Below, one piece after another: positions 11,183-24,199 of a DNA stretch of 64,000 nucleotides. Position 1 is the first letter of the stretch. Every line of letters begins with the position of its first letter. Source of the stretch: Tubiluchus corallicola (Eukaryota > Priapulida > Priapulimorpha > Priapulimorphida > Tubiluchidae); NCBI GenBank assembly GCA_030141605.1, contig JAQGDQ010000223.1, forward strand, positions 1 to 64,000, written 5' to 3'. The position numbers and the translations under genes were made by a program. The notes beneath the pieces are model-generated. The model worked only from the letters and a program-made list of their open reading frames with translations. It ran no database searches and had not been told where the DNA came from.

Positions 11183-13980
11183 TTAACTGGTGCTTTTTAC
11201 TACAGAAACTAAATAAAGAATCGATCGTTTCTAAACATTCTGATTCTAAGAAGTGAATTACCTGGTAACCACTTATGAAATCAAATTCTTTCAGTTATCA
11301 GAAAATTATGCGAAATTCATTGTATCTCACAGTAATTTATTAATTTATAATATATAAATTTAACAAATTGCAAGTCATGAATTAAAGTTCGTGAGAAATT
11401 TTGTAGTCTCGTTTCTTGATTGTGAGGCGTGCTATTCATCATTTTAGTTTTTATCATTGGGAATTATCTCCGTAACCGTGTCTCTAATGTGGTTTTGAAG
11501 TTTCGTTACAGTATATCTGCAAAATCAAATCGTAAAATTATTAACCAGTGATAATAGAGCCGTATGTTCTAGAAGGTGCTGAATTGAGTAGAATCCAGAG
11601 TGCTTTCTGATCTCATTGAGATGAATCTTCACAAGTTACTTTTTCAATCCTTTTGAACTTCTTTTATCCGTCACTCTATCCTTGTTTTGCGCAACCTTTT
11701 CCTTTAAACCGCCCAAAATCCTCGTCTATTTTTTGTTCCTTTTTCGGTTATTGTTTGGAACTGCTTAAAATGGCGCAAGCACCTAATAAGTTTTACTTCT
11801 GTTTCTTGCATTAATTGCATACTGTCTTATCAATTGATATTAACTGTACATTTTTTCTCATTGTTTCTATATGTTTCCATCGTATACTGTATTTCCAAAG
11901 AAATGAACTACTAAATTTGCTAAATTACTGCAATGTCGACTTTGTCGATTCGGAGGAGTGAGGATTAACATACTAACAGGTGGCTTCCGGTATAGCATCG
12001 ATGTTGAGGTGATTTCAGTTTTACAATCAACACTGATTTACGTAACTTTCCAATCTACTTGACGTGCCTTTTTATTTTGCGATTTAGAATGACCAGGAGA
12101 AGAAGAAAAAGTCGCTTATTTGCGTGAGAATTCCATCTAGTTTATATTTTCATAAGGCATGAAAATGTATTATAAACATGCAAATATTGTAATATGGTAA
12201 TATTGGTTTATAAAAATTGTGTTTGTAAATATGTGCATATATTGTAGATAGTTAAACCACAGTTTTGCACATTAGTTTTTTAGTTTGCACTGGACGCATT
12301 TGTCTTGAACAGTGTTGTTATTTTAACATTACGCCAACCATTTTAATATTATAATAATATATATTTTATGATTACATGCAAAATTATGTTCCCAATGTCT
12401 GTCATACGAGACTCATTATTAACACAAATTAATGCTTTGAAATAAACAGCAACTCTATTAAACACTAACAAACTAAACTATAACAACAGCTATCAAATTA
12501 TCAAATATACGCTGTTCAGCTTCACAACACTGAACTACCCGCTGATGCAATCAGACAACAATGCAGCATGTGCTGCCATCTATTAGTGGCAATGCATACC
12601 TTACAGAAGGCCACTAGCCCACTCAGTCCTAGTTGGAAGCAAGACAATGTTGTGGATCACTATCTGCTTCACCATTTGCCAGAGTTAATTTACTCGCACT
12701 AAAATTGCTAGTGAATTTAAGTTTTTAATTAATTTTGAGCCTAGAACCGTTACCAAGAAATTAGCAATTTGCATTGTGTGTACAAAATTATAATTAGCAG
12801 CGTAAACTATGCATGTTCATTTTAATGTTCAAGCTGCATTCTCTGATAAAATACTGATGTTTTATTGTTACGGAAATGGCAGTTTTACAAATATATTTTT
12901 AGAGTAGCGAAAGAAATAGCTAAATTAGCACGGTGCATGCATAACAACTAAAGTTAAGCAGTGCTGTTTTTTCTAAAAATGGATAGGTGAACACTGTGAA
13001 ATCACATGAAAGCTTTCATTTTCTATACTGCCTTAGGCATGATTGAGGGAGGATGTATTAGAAGGCCACTTTAGAAGGCCACTAAGACCCCTGACGCTTC
13101 AATGCCTAGCCTGAGAGGTTATTAATAATATGACTAACTTGATAATGAGTTGAAGCAATAATACAAGTTATTAAAATGGAATCATTGACAATACCTGTGA
13201 TAGAGTTATTAAGTCTTACAGGTAAAGGGTCGTGGAAGCCCTACCAGCGAATCCACTGGGATTTCGTTGATAATCCAAAAAGTACCGCCTTCCTAGCCAC
13301 CGATAATTAGTCTAAGCGCTTATATGACGCGCTGTAATTCCCACGTGTTTCACTAGATTGCTTATGTTGAAACTCACACTCTCTCTGTCAACAGGCAAAT
13401 CCAGTTACTGGTAGGCGCTGATTAAATTCACCTAATTGAAGGAAATTTAGCGCTGAAGGATCGGCTACCAGAGGGTTTTGTGTCAATAGCCACCATAGTT
13501 GACTACTGATTAGTATAAAACTCAGGGAAAGTTTGCAGCACTTGCAGACTGTGCTTCAGCCGTTGGCTCTCACTTAGTATCCAATTTTCTTCTTTTTCAA
13601 TTCCATTGCTTCTGCGCATGGCTTTAGGAGCTCTGCATAGCAGCTGGCACCGCTCATTTTCAATGGTTCGACAGCAAAATTGCGAAAACGTTCCCGATAG
13701 ACAAAACACTGGTCTTCTAGTCTGTAGTACTAGGGTCCTCTGGACTGTATGATATCCACGTCTTTTAAAACCTTCGTGCTCTTTTCGTTTGTAGCTTTCA
13801 TCTTCGTTTATCAAGGATATTCTTTTCATTGTCACCCATGCTGTTTCAAAAGAATTTGCATTAGATTAGATTAGATTTTTCTGTCAGATTAAACTAAATT
13901 TGCCTAAATTAGAATTTAAATAGAGTTTAGAATTAATTAAACCTTATTTTAATTCAAGTATCATTAACAAATTTAATTAG
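11183..13980. other. Intergenic, no gene seen
   Basis: AT-rich sequence with no recognisable gene. The longest open frame (13503-13835, minus strand, 110 residues) has mixed composition but no recognised domain, conserved start or splice partner. Confidence 0.4.
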
Positions 13981-13985
13981 TTTAA

Positions 13986-14830
13986 ATGAACAAAATTATT
14001 CTCATAATTTTCTCTTATCTTATTACGCAAATATATTCAATAGCAAAATTGAGACGGCCCATATTAAACATGGGTACACTCCTTGGATATGTTTCAGCTA
14101 ATATTATCACAATTACTAAAGATACTAGGGGCAATTTGTTTGACGCGAATCATTATAGAGGCATTGATATTGGTCAGTTATTTTTAAAATCCATGAATGT
14201 CTTTCGACTTGTGGTAATCAGATTGAGTTCAAAGCCAAAATAGCTGCATCTGTGGTCCTTAAGGAGACTGTTCAATGGTAATAAAGTTTATTGTTCTCTA
14301 CTCGATACCTCCAAGGCATACAGTAAGTCGAATTTTTGTAAATTCTTAAAAATGCTTCTCCGTAAAACAAATTTCCTAACAAATAACCAAAAACCCTGTT
14401 GAATATGTATACTAGACAAAATATTAATGTTTACTATGGCAACAGCTTTCACGTGATACACAAGTGTTCAATGACGTTCACCAGGGAGCCGTTCTCTCCC
14501 ATGCTCTTTTTTGTATTTATTTAGCTGGAATGTTACAATTTTGTTAGAAATAGGTATTGCGGGGCTCTGGCGTACGCTGATGACTTTGCTTTACTTTCTG
14601 CCAGTGTGAGGTTTCAGAGATTTTGTTGGAGATATGTGAATATTCCCTTAATTTTATTAATATTTATGGGTATAAGATGAAACACAAACGCACATTATTC
14701 ACTCTTCGTACTCCTCTGCAATTTATATGATAGAGAACCCCGAGTTTTACTTGATGGAATTACTTTAACTTGGCATAAAACTGTGCCTCATTTAAGTCAT
14801 ACTTTTGTTGTTGTTTACTTTATTTATTAT
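13986..14830 (+). mobile_element. Degenerate LINE reverse transcriptase fragment
   Basis: Across several frames the region reads as a non-LTR reverse transcriptase in the right order. First is DANHYRGIDIG at about 14143-14175 (the family NYRPI/NYRGI segment). Next is VYCSLLDTSKAYSK at about 14288-14330 (motif A, usually LLDxSKAFD). Then HQGAVLSHALFCIYL at about 14478-14522 (QGxxLSPxLF), YADDFALLSA at about 14575-14604 (the catalytic motif, kept), and PRVLLDGITLTW at about 14733-14770. Frameshifts and stops between these blocks show that it is dead. The closest type is probably a CR1/L2/Jockey-like element. Confidence 0.85.
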
Positions 14831-16098
14831 CATTTTATTTCCGCCCAGTTTACTATAAAACTTACACAATATTGTAATTTAAATACTATGTACAATAAGA
14901 ACAAAAAATAAAAAATAAAAATAAAAAATTAACGCACGTTTATTGATGAAAATTAGAACTACTTTCTAAAGTATGTCTAATTTTGTCTCACACGAGAACT
15001 AGTAGGCTGCAACTTATGAGCAGCTCAAAGTCTTGCGAACGGTTTCCAAATACTATTGCCATCTTTTTGACATATGCACCCGCAACCATATTATGTGCAT
15101 GTTATACCAAACACACCATTGAAGCTCATTTAATGGTTACAAATGACCCGCCCAGTAGACCAACAAGACTTGGTTCTGTCAATGCAACAATAAACGAATT
15201 TCCTCGTGGTAAAATAAGAAAGTTATCATACGACCATTAATTATTTCACCATTGTGACTCTCAGCGCGATTTCAAATCGCGAAAAGCCTTCTTTACAATT
15301 GCATGTACTTGGGTTTTATCTGTTTGAGCATTTTGAAGCCAAATACGAGTTCCTATATCCACTGCTGCATGAAATTGTCAAGTATAGAGACTCATGAAGT
15401 AAAAGGGGGACAGTATAATACATATTATGCTTAATACGTTACAGCTGTTACACAAGTTAAAATTTTGCATGGATAGATGGTTACACTATAAACTACATAA
15501 GCTTAATAGTAGTGAATGGTAGTTTAAATATCATTAAGATAGGCTCAGAGACTAGTACCTAAAAGCCAGTCCTCTGGGGTAAAGATTTTCTTCACTTGAT
15601 GTCAAGATAGGCAATGTACGACTTAATAATGTGCAGAAGTTCACAAAACAACATAGACTCGTATGATAAAGCACAATTCTTGAAACAACGTGTCGCTTTC
15701 AGCCATACAAATTTCGACAAAACAACGCGTGTAGTACAAAGAAAAGGATACGTATTTTTTTCGAATGCACGCATGCTTTCTCGAAAGAAGTCGAGAAAAT
15801 GGAGTTAGAGCTAGAGCATTCCTTAATGAAAAAAACACGTGGGCTTTTCTCACGTCTTTTCCTTCAATCGAGTTGTCTGAAAAACGCGTGATTTTTAGGC
15901 GTAGTTATTGAACTACGCGGTGACATATTTATTTGTCACTGATGTCTCATCTAATTTTTAATCCTGTTCCTACGTAGATCATTGTTGCACTAACGGAGAC
16001 ATTAGGTAAGGCATGCTCAGAACCAACATGTAATTCATTATCCAATGTGACCTTTGTATATGAACATGTTGTCTTGCAAGAAGAGTTCCTTACGATTA
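14831..16098. other. Intergenic, no gene seen
   Basis: AT-rich. Overlapping small frames at 15592-15853 on both strands and at 14983-15240 have no recognisable product. Confidence 0.4.
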
Positions 16099-16281
16099 AA
16101 GTGGCGTTTCGTAACATCCGGAATGCGTTATGCGTTATCCACTTGCGGAATAGCTGCGTTATCCACTTGCAGTATAACGCAGGTCAGATAAACGGGTGCA
16201 TTGAAAAAAATATAAACCGATTTTATCTATTCGGCATCCGCATAACGCGCGCGATTTCCGGATCCAGATAAACGCCATTTT
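16099..16281. mobile_element. Possible short MITE with imperfect terminal inverted repeats
   Basis: The left end reads AAGTGGCGTTT then ATCCGGAA and GCGTTATGCG. The reverse complement of the right end reads AAAATGGCGTTT then GATCCGGAA and GCGTTATGCGG. The inside has two copies of GCGTTATCCACTTGC, at about 16131 and 16154. The block is GC-richer than its flanks. No certain target duplication was found. Confidence 0.4.
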
Positions 16282-17042
16282 AGTTTTTCCTCGTTTCTTT
16301 TGTTTTGCTTATCTGTCTGGCACAACTAAGCAGTTTATACCGCCATCTACATTGTTTTTTTAATGTTAACTTCAATCCAGTTTTGCTGGACAATATTTTT
16401 ATTAGAAATTGGTGGTTCTGTTTCAATTAATTACACATTAACGATAACTTTATATATTTATAACCGAAAAAGAGAGTCCGTAAACCGTCTCTTTGCAAAT
16501 CGGTCGATTTTCTTAACACTACGTTCTTATCAAAACAGCCTGCAAAGTTAGATTAAAACAAATAACGTTCCACAGATGTTTATTTTTCATCCCGCCAAAG
16601 TGCTTTTCAACCAGTATAGCTCAACTCACACTCGTATCCTGCAAAAATTCGATAAGAACACTTAAAAGTGTCTTCGCAGGGTAGTCCTATACGAAAGTGT
16701 TAGCTCAGTAGTTTTTTGTAATAACAATCTCAAACAATACTTCGTGCAGCATCAGATTTTAACGAGTCTAGAAGGGCATTTTTGACGTTTAAAAGGAAAT
16801 GGAACTAGTATGAAATTTTGGAATGAAACTTTCAATTAATACCAGTACAAACTGAATAATGAATTGTCTACAGTAAAAAAGAAAGACAATATTGCCTACT
16901 GTGTTTTTAAAATAATTTTAGATACGCAACTCAATTCGTTCATAATATTTCTGCTTTGTGCAGTTGTTTTTCGGATAAGGCTAAAGTTCATTAATTCACT
17001 AATTTATAATTGCCCTCTCATTAGAAATTAGTTCGTGAAACG

Positions 17043-17091
17043 GATTAGGGTTAGGGTTATTGTTAGGATTAAGGTTAAGGTTAGGGTTATG
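17043..17091 (+). repeat. Interstitial telomere-like (TTAGGG)n
   Basis: About eight units of TTAGGG and one-base variants (TTAAGG, TTATTG, TTAGGA) on the plus strand. This matches the ancestral animal telomere repeat and is too short and degenerate to be a telomere. Confidence 0.75.
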
Positions 17092-17099
17092 ATAATTAA

Positions 17100-18551
17100 A
17101 TTGTGTGGGGAATTGTAAACTCCTTCGTCGGATTTGCTTGCTCTTACTGGTATACACATCTCTCAAATTCTCTTTGTCCAAAGTTTGTAAATAAGTTTTG
17201 CAGAATAGTTAGAGTATGAGGCATGGTCTCATCCCTGCGCTGTTCTAATTGGGTAAAGTGTGACACGTAATTAAAAGTTTTTGGCCAGGCTCAGAAATGT
17301 GTCTTTGTCTTAGAAATGACGTCCACATAGCCCATCAGTGACACCAACTGAAGTGTGAAAATATTAATAAAAGGGTCCCCCGTCTTAAAATAAAAGCGAG
17401 CTAGTGAATTTTATTTAAAATCATAGCAAGCGCAACATTTTCTTGTGACCACACTCGCGTTAACCCTATATACCGCGTTATATTGAAATGCAGGACTAAT
17501 TCAGTAATTCTATAATGCCTCATAGACAAACAAATCCCAAAAGGGAACTTGTCAGCGTCAAAACTCGAGCGGAATATTAATTAATAACTCGTCTCCAATT
17601 TGCCTGAAATATAACTGGAAATTGTGTACTGGGAATTGACGTAAGTTCGGCGCAATTTTCTTTGTACATTGTACAATGCTGTAAATAAATGTGCAAGATA
17701 AATAATATTGCCTTTATTCGCCACACACAAGCTGCCTAGCACTCCAAGATATGGTATCAATTGAGTTAAAAACGGCGTAGGTTTTTCAGTTCTCAGTAGG
17801 TGGTGACGATAAAATCAAGTCTAATAATAGTGCCATGCAGAGTCGACGATGTTTAAGTATGGGAACTGATTCTGCTTACGCCCCGAGCTTTTCTACAACT
17901 CAAGAACAATAAATTTACACAAGATAATACAGTTTCTATTATTATTGCCTTCTCTCGTATTGATAGATGTGACAATTGTGAATTCACGTAATGGCTTCAC
18001 GAAATGGGAAATGATCAGATGCAATAAAGAGAAAAGAAAGCCGTCGTTTCTATTCTTAATATTGTAAGAATTTTTGGTTTGTATGCCACATGTTGACAAA
18101 ACCAAGCTGAAGGCTTCATATCGGTCGATTTCAGATAAACCCGACTTTTAGGTTTGACGTTTTCCTTTTTTAAATCCTCTTCTCAATCTGATCTATTTAT
18201 TTCGTTCTATCACTTAAATAAATCTGTATCTCTTATAGAGGTTATGTAACGCGCAACATGATTAAGAAATACGTGCAATTTGGTGCACAATTATATCGCA
18301 ATGAAAAAATACACTTATCGACTGTATAGTAATAGTTCATTGCTTGACAATAAGTGTCTCGTATTAAGATGGGCAGCCTCACAAAGAGGCGGTTCAAACA
18401 TTGTATCATTCAAGTAAGGCTTCAAAGCGTCGCCTGCGCAAGCAGCAGCGAGCAAAGAGTAGTGGTTTCTCTTGTAGAACTGCTGAAGTTACCTAGAGGC
18501 ACGGATACGTCATGTGTACCAAGTGAGAGAAGCAGATGTTTGCTCTGCGGC
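17100..18551. other. Upstream region of the dopamine-like receptor
   Basis: AT-rich with no other gene seen. It should contain the receptor's promoter and 5' UTR. The receptor frame stays open back to an ATG at 18354, but those 66 extra codons do not look like a receptor N-terminus. Confidence 0.4.
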
Positions 18552-19772
18552 ATGGATATTGTTAACTTTAGCAGAACTGCTTCAACAACTAAGAACGATA
18601 ATTTCTTTGAAGCGCAGAATAATTCAACGTTTGTTGAGGCCGATCCTGATGAACATGAATTGTCCTTGGTGTCCTTAACTGTGATCGGCGTGACATTATC
18701 GCTAATCATCTTTTGTGCCATCGGAGGGAACATTCTGGTCTGCGTTGCAGTTTACAGCGACAGACACCTTCGAAAAACTGGTAACTTGTTCATTGTGTCT
18801 TTGGCATTGGCTGACATGTTAGTGGCCACGCTGGTGATGCCTTTTGCTTTGGCAAATGATTTATTGGGCTATTGGGCGTTTAACATTGGCTTCTGTAATA
18901 TATGGGTGAGCTTTGACGTAATGGGTTCGACGGCGTCAATTCTAAACCTGTGTGCTATAAGCGTAGACAGGTACGTGCACATACGTAATCCAATGCGTTA
19001 TCACGTTAAAATGAAGCTGAGAACAGTGCTGATAACTGTTGCACTTCTATGGACGTGCTCAATGATCATATCATTTATTCCAATTAGTTTGGGCTGGCAC
19101 GAACTGCCATTCCATCAAAATGTTACCACATCCCGGGATGAGGATAAGCCTCTCTGTGCTCTGGAGATTAACCCCACTTATGCTATTGTCTCTTCGGCTA
19201 TCTCATTTTACTTCCCGTGTATTGTCATGGTGTCGTTGTACATGCGACTGTACATGTACGCCAGAAAACATGTTAAGAATATCAAAGCGTTGAGCATACC
19301 TCCCACAACAAGTTTCAACGATGAGGACAGAAAAACGGGTGATCCGCCGGCACAAGCAACTAACAGAATAAAGGACCACAAAGCGGCAATAACAGTGGGC
19401 ATCATCATGGGTGCTTTTTTAGTATGTTGGTCACCTTTCTTCTGCGTCAATATTGTGGCTGCGTTGTGTGTGGACTGTGTACCAAAAGCTCTTTGGTTAA
19501 CCCTCACCTGGTTGGGCTACTGCAACTCTTCTCTCAATCCTATCATTTACAGCATATTCAATACGGAGTTTAGAAACGCTTTCAAACGCATTTTAGGAGT
19601 AGAGAATTGCGGTGTATGTTGCAGATCAGAGCAGGTAGCTCTCAACGCGCGCGTGAACAGTAACCTCTCGGAAACTAGACGCTTTCTGGTGGCTAACGAT
19701 GTCTTCAAGAAGGAAAAGTCTGAGAGTGATTTATTTGTTACCAAAATTGGTGAAGATGTGACCACAATGTGA
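18552..19772 (+). CDS. D1-like dopamine (biogenic amine) G-protein-coupled receptor, single exon
   Basis: This class A receptor would bind dopamine or a related amine at the plasma membrane and most likely signal through Gs and cAMP. From the ATG at 18552 (purine at -3, G at +4) it is 406 residues. Seven hydrophobic segments are visible. Key residues: Asn60 (1.50), Asp88 (2.50), Cys115 paired with Cys202, the amine-binding Asp122 (3.32), DRY at 139-141, Trp167 (4.50), Ser214, Ser215 and Ser218 for catechol contact, CWSPFF at 292-297, and NPIIY at 329-333. The CNIWVSFDVMGSTASILNLC segment in TM3 and SSAISFYFP in TM5 match the D1 class. The third intracellular loop is short and Cys353, Cys356 and Cys357 suit palmitoylation. 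Sequons lie at Asn5, Asn23 and Asn24. Lack of introns is normal for many D1 receptors. An in-frame ATG at 18354 would add 66 unlikely residues. An octopamine-type receptor is possible but less likely. Confidence 0.93.
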   Translation: MDIVNFSRTASTTKNDNFFEAQNNSTFVEADPDEHELSLVSLTVIGVTLSLIIFCAIGGNILVCVAVYSDRHLRKTGNLFIVSLALADMLVATLVMPFALANDLLGYWAFNIGFCNIWVSFDVMGSTASILNLCAISVDRYVHIRNPMRYHVKMKLRTVLITVALLWTCSMIISFIPISLGWHELPFHQNVTTSRDEDKPLCALEINPTYAIVSSAISFYFPCIVMVSLYMRLYMYARKHVKNIKALSIPPTTSFNDEDRKTGDPPAQATNRIKDHKAAITVGIIMGAFLVCWSPFFCVNIVAALCVDCVPKALWLTLTWLGYCNSSLNPIIYSIFNTEFRNAFKRILGVENCGVCCRSEQVALNARVNSNLSETRRFLVANDVFKKEKSESDLFVTKIGEDVTTM

Positions 19773-22600
19773 TACATATTCCATTTTGCGTTAAGCAAAG
19801 ACACAAGGAAGCCAACAAAGTTAAACTTAATGAAGATGAGAGTACAATAATTATGGTCGTTTCTTTAGGCCTTGGTTACTTAAGTCTATTGGTTATTTAT
19901 ACCGAGAGCGTTACACAAATTGGGATAGTGGCTTGATGAAGCGAAGCGAACGATGACGATTTGTCTAAGATGAAAACTGATGGAAGTGCGATCCAATGTG
20001 ATGAGTTATTGCTGTTTTTACACTTATTGTGTTAGCTTTCCCTTCTGGAATTACTGTTTTAACACTTGAACGTGTTATTTATTCATTAACAAACAATTCA
20101 GAACTCCTTTCATGCTTAATATACGTGTGTACGTGAAAGTTTGCATCAACATGCCGTGACACTTACAAGTTCATGCCGTTTACTAGAGATTTTAAATACA
20201 AGGCCTTGCTTTCCCTTCGCAATCAGTCTTTTAATCGAAATTGCCGATTTATAAACTACTTAATGGCGTGTAGCACAAGCAGTCACGATAACGTTAAGCT
20301 GAATGCGAGGTCCAGATAACCGCTAGCTCGTCATGCAGAATGGCTTCAAGTAAGTGTTTTTATTTTATCAATCATGTGTAAGCGCTAGGCAATGTTAAAC
20401 TTGGCTTCTTTTATGATTGTAGTAACTTTGTGAACAGTTTAGAGCAAGCAGCGCTGTAAAACGTGTAATTAGTGTTAAAAGCAAAGGTTAGTTTTACGAT
20501 AATTTGTTGGCCGCGTCTGCTCCAGCTTCCGATTCGCGTGTAAATTAATTACCGTCTTTGTCACTTGTCACTATCATCAATTCAAAATAAATGAGTCAGC
20601 GATCTGTGGTCAGCGTGCAGAAGGCCTGCGATTAGCGAGGCACCGACTATAACTAGGACTATAATATCTGCTGTCAGTCTCCAGAACGTACAAAAAATAT
20701 ATTAAACATCTGAAATGTTTATTGCGTTTCCATTGCAGTAAACGGTCATTGTTTTAGTGAATTAATTTCGTGTGCATTATTTTTTGTATATAATTACGTG
20801 TTTGTGTGTGTGTTTTTGTAGCTGTGTCTTCTGTTTTATTGTAATTTCAATAATTTTAGTCTTATGTTTTAGTATGTTGTCTTAATGACATGTATATTTT
20901 ATTTAGCTTATATGTGTTTTTATGTGGCTTTTGAAAACAACACTCGGAAAGCATGTTCAAACGTGCCAAGTTTCTAAGTAATTTTCAAGTTCTATAAGAT
21001 CTCAAACAGAATAACGTAAACTAGGCGCAGACAAATACAAAGAGGCTGCACCTCATGCTTAAACTGAGCAAGCTGGAACACAAACTGAGTAACTATGTAC
21101 TCAAAACGACTAACCTAAGTGGAGTGCTTAATAAGCTTGTTTTCTTTCTCAGTTCTTGCTGGCAAATACCTTTTTTTGCACTGCCGACTTTACTTGATCT
21201 AAGTAACCAAATTTCTAAAAGTAATTGAAAATTTACTGCTCAGTTTTAATGAGAAATCTCACGAATCAGGTGATTAGCTGGTAAACCCATTTGGCCCATT
21301 CACCTGCTGAACTGACGAAGCCATTCCGTATCAGCGGTTTTATACTCAGTATACAATGCTGATATGCAGTGGCTTCGTAAGGGATTGTACCTGAAAAATT
21401 GGCTTCAGTGCAGTATTACAATTGTTCACTGTGACTGTTCTATCAGCAAAACATTTGAAACAAGCAATAAATTAAAGTAAACACACAAGAATGCATTAAA
21501 AAAGCTGTATCCGTAACTGAAGGTGCTGGTGGAAAATGCAACCTTACTTCAATTACAGTTTAGTTTAAAATTTTCTTATTTGAAACTATTTATTTTAATG
21601 TTCTCTCACATATAGCTTCGCTTTGATTTCCTAGGCAAACAGTAAACTCATTGCAGCAATAATTTTGACCCGTTAAGCCTGGTAAGAAAATGTTTATTTT
21701 CAATTTAGAAAGTGAAATAACGTTACCACATCGTTACCAAAGTCAAGTAAAAGCATTTAGAGCATTCAAAGTTCTCACTGAATACGTTTGGAGCTTTGCA
21801 GTTTGTACAATTCTTTTACAAGCTTCAGGAAACTGTGCCGAAACTGCCTCAATCTGCAGAGACTGAGAAAGTATTTTCGCATTCAAAAGTGACATTTCTC
21901 ACGGCTGGCAAATTCAATAAGGTACTTCTATGGCATCGCAAGCTGCAGGAACAATAAACTCATATCCAGTTAGTAACTGACCCTAAATGTCTGGTTTAAT
22001 TATTTAAGCGTTACCTTAGTGCCTGCAACTTTGTTTATGTCAAGTCATGATCACGATAAGATTTCTTGGAGAAACACATATTATGCATGTCCGGTAAAAC
22101 CTATAATATTTATAATCATCCGAGTAATTGCGCTTTCTTGTTTCGGGGGATGAATTAATATTTTACATGCTACTTTCCTGGGTTATTAGTTTGTGATAAA
22201 TGGATTCCAAACTCAGAAGATTAGTGATTCTATACTTGGGACTTAATTCTGTGGGCGAATAACGCGATTTATATCGTGAATTCAACCGTGGTTTGCGTGT
22301 CGGTTGAGAGTTCGGCCATCCATTGTACGACTATTTACGTGCCGCTGTTGGACTTTTAGACATCTAATCATTCCTAATGGGTTCCATCCATAGAATAATT
22401 CTTAGAAATATATTTACCGCGAGTAAATGTGAAGTTGCAAAACGCAGACTGAAGAATTCTTTAATGGCTGTAGTTCTTGATTGACATAGTCTTGGCTTAG
22501 TGGTTAAAGTAATATAAGTTATGTAGAAGATAATTTAATTTTTTCTGTGGATTCACTTCCAGCTCTAAATGTTCAGTATTCAAGTCCATAAATATTGGAA
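19773..22600. other. Intergenic downstream of the receptor
   Basis: The receptor's 3' UTR should start here, but no clear AATAAA lies close to the stop. No further coding sequence is recognisable. The one structured element is the hairpin at 21315-21378. Confidence 0.4.
21315..21378. ncRNA. Pre-miRNA-like 64-nt hairpin (candidate)
   Basis: ACGAAGCCA (21315-21323) pairs with TGGCTTCGT (21370-21378). After a 3/3 internal loop, CGTATCAGC (21327-21335) pairs with GCTGATATG (21358-21366). Nearer the loop, TATAC pairs with GTATA. Overall this is a long stem with small internal loops, the size of a microRNA precursor. It could equally be a tiny foldback element. It reads as a hairpin on either strand, and no expression evidence is available. 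Confidence 0.4.
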
Positions 22601-22608
22601 AAGTAATA

Positions 22609-22683
22609 GTGATAGTAGTAGTGGAAGTAGTAGTGGTTAGTAGTAACAGCATTAGTAATAGTAGCAACAGCAGCAGCAATAGC
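22609..22683. repeat. Imperfect GTA/GCA trinucleotide repeat
   Basis: Runs of GTAGTAGTG and AGCAACAGCAGC triplets directly precede the GA array. Confidence 0.7.
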
Positions 22684-22713
22684 AAGGACAGAGACAGAAA
22701 GCGAGAAAGAGAT

Positions 22714-24090
<1,377 letters not shown>

Positions 24091-24097
24091 TATCATT

Positions 24098-24109
24098 TTC
24101 ATCATCATC

Positions 24110-24169
<60 letters not shown>

Positions 24170-24199
24170 GTCGTCGTCGTCGTCGTCGTCGTCATCACC
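24098..24199. repeat. (ATC)n then (GTC)n trinucleotide repeat
   Basis: About 24 ATC units with one ACC interruption, changing abruptly to GTC units near 24168. Confidence 0.95.

Noticed and set aside
18354-18551. N-terminal extension of the receptor frame
   Set aside because: The 66 extra residues are basic and cysteine-containing and do not resemble a receptor N-terminus. The ATG at 18552 has a good context and leads into glycosylation sites and TM1.
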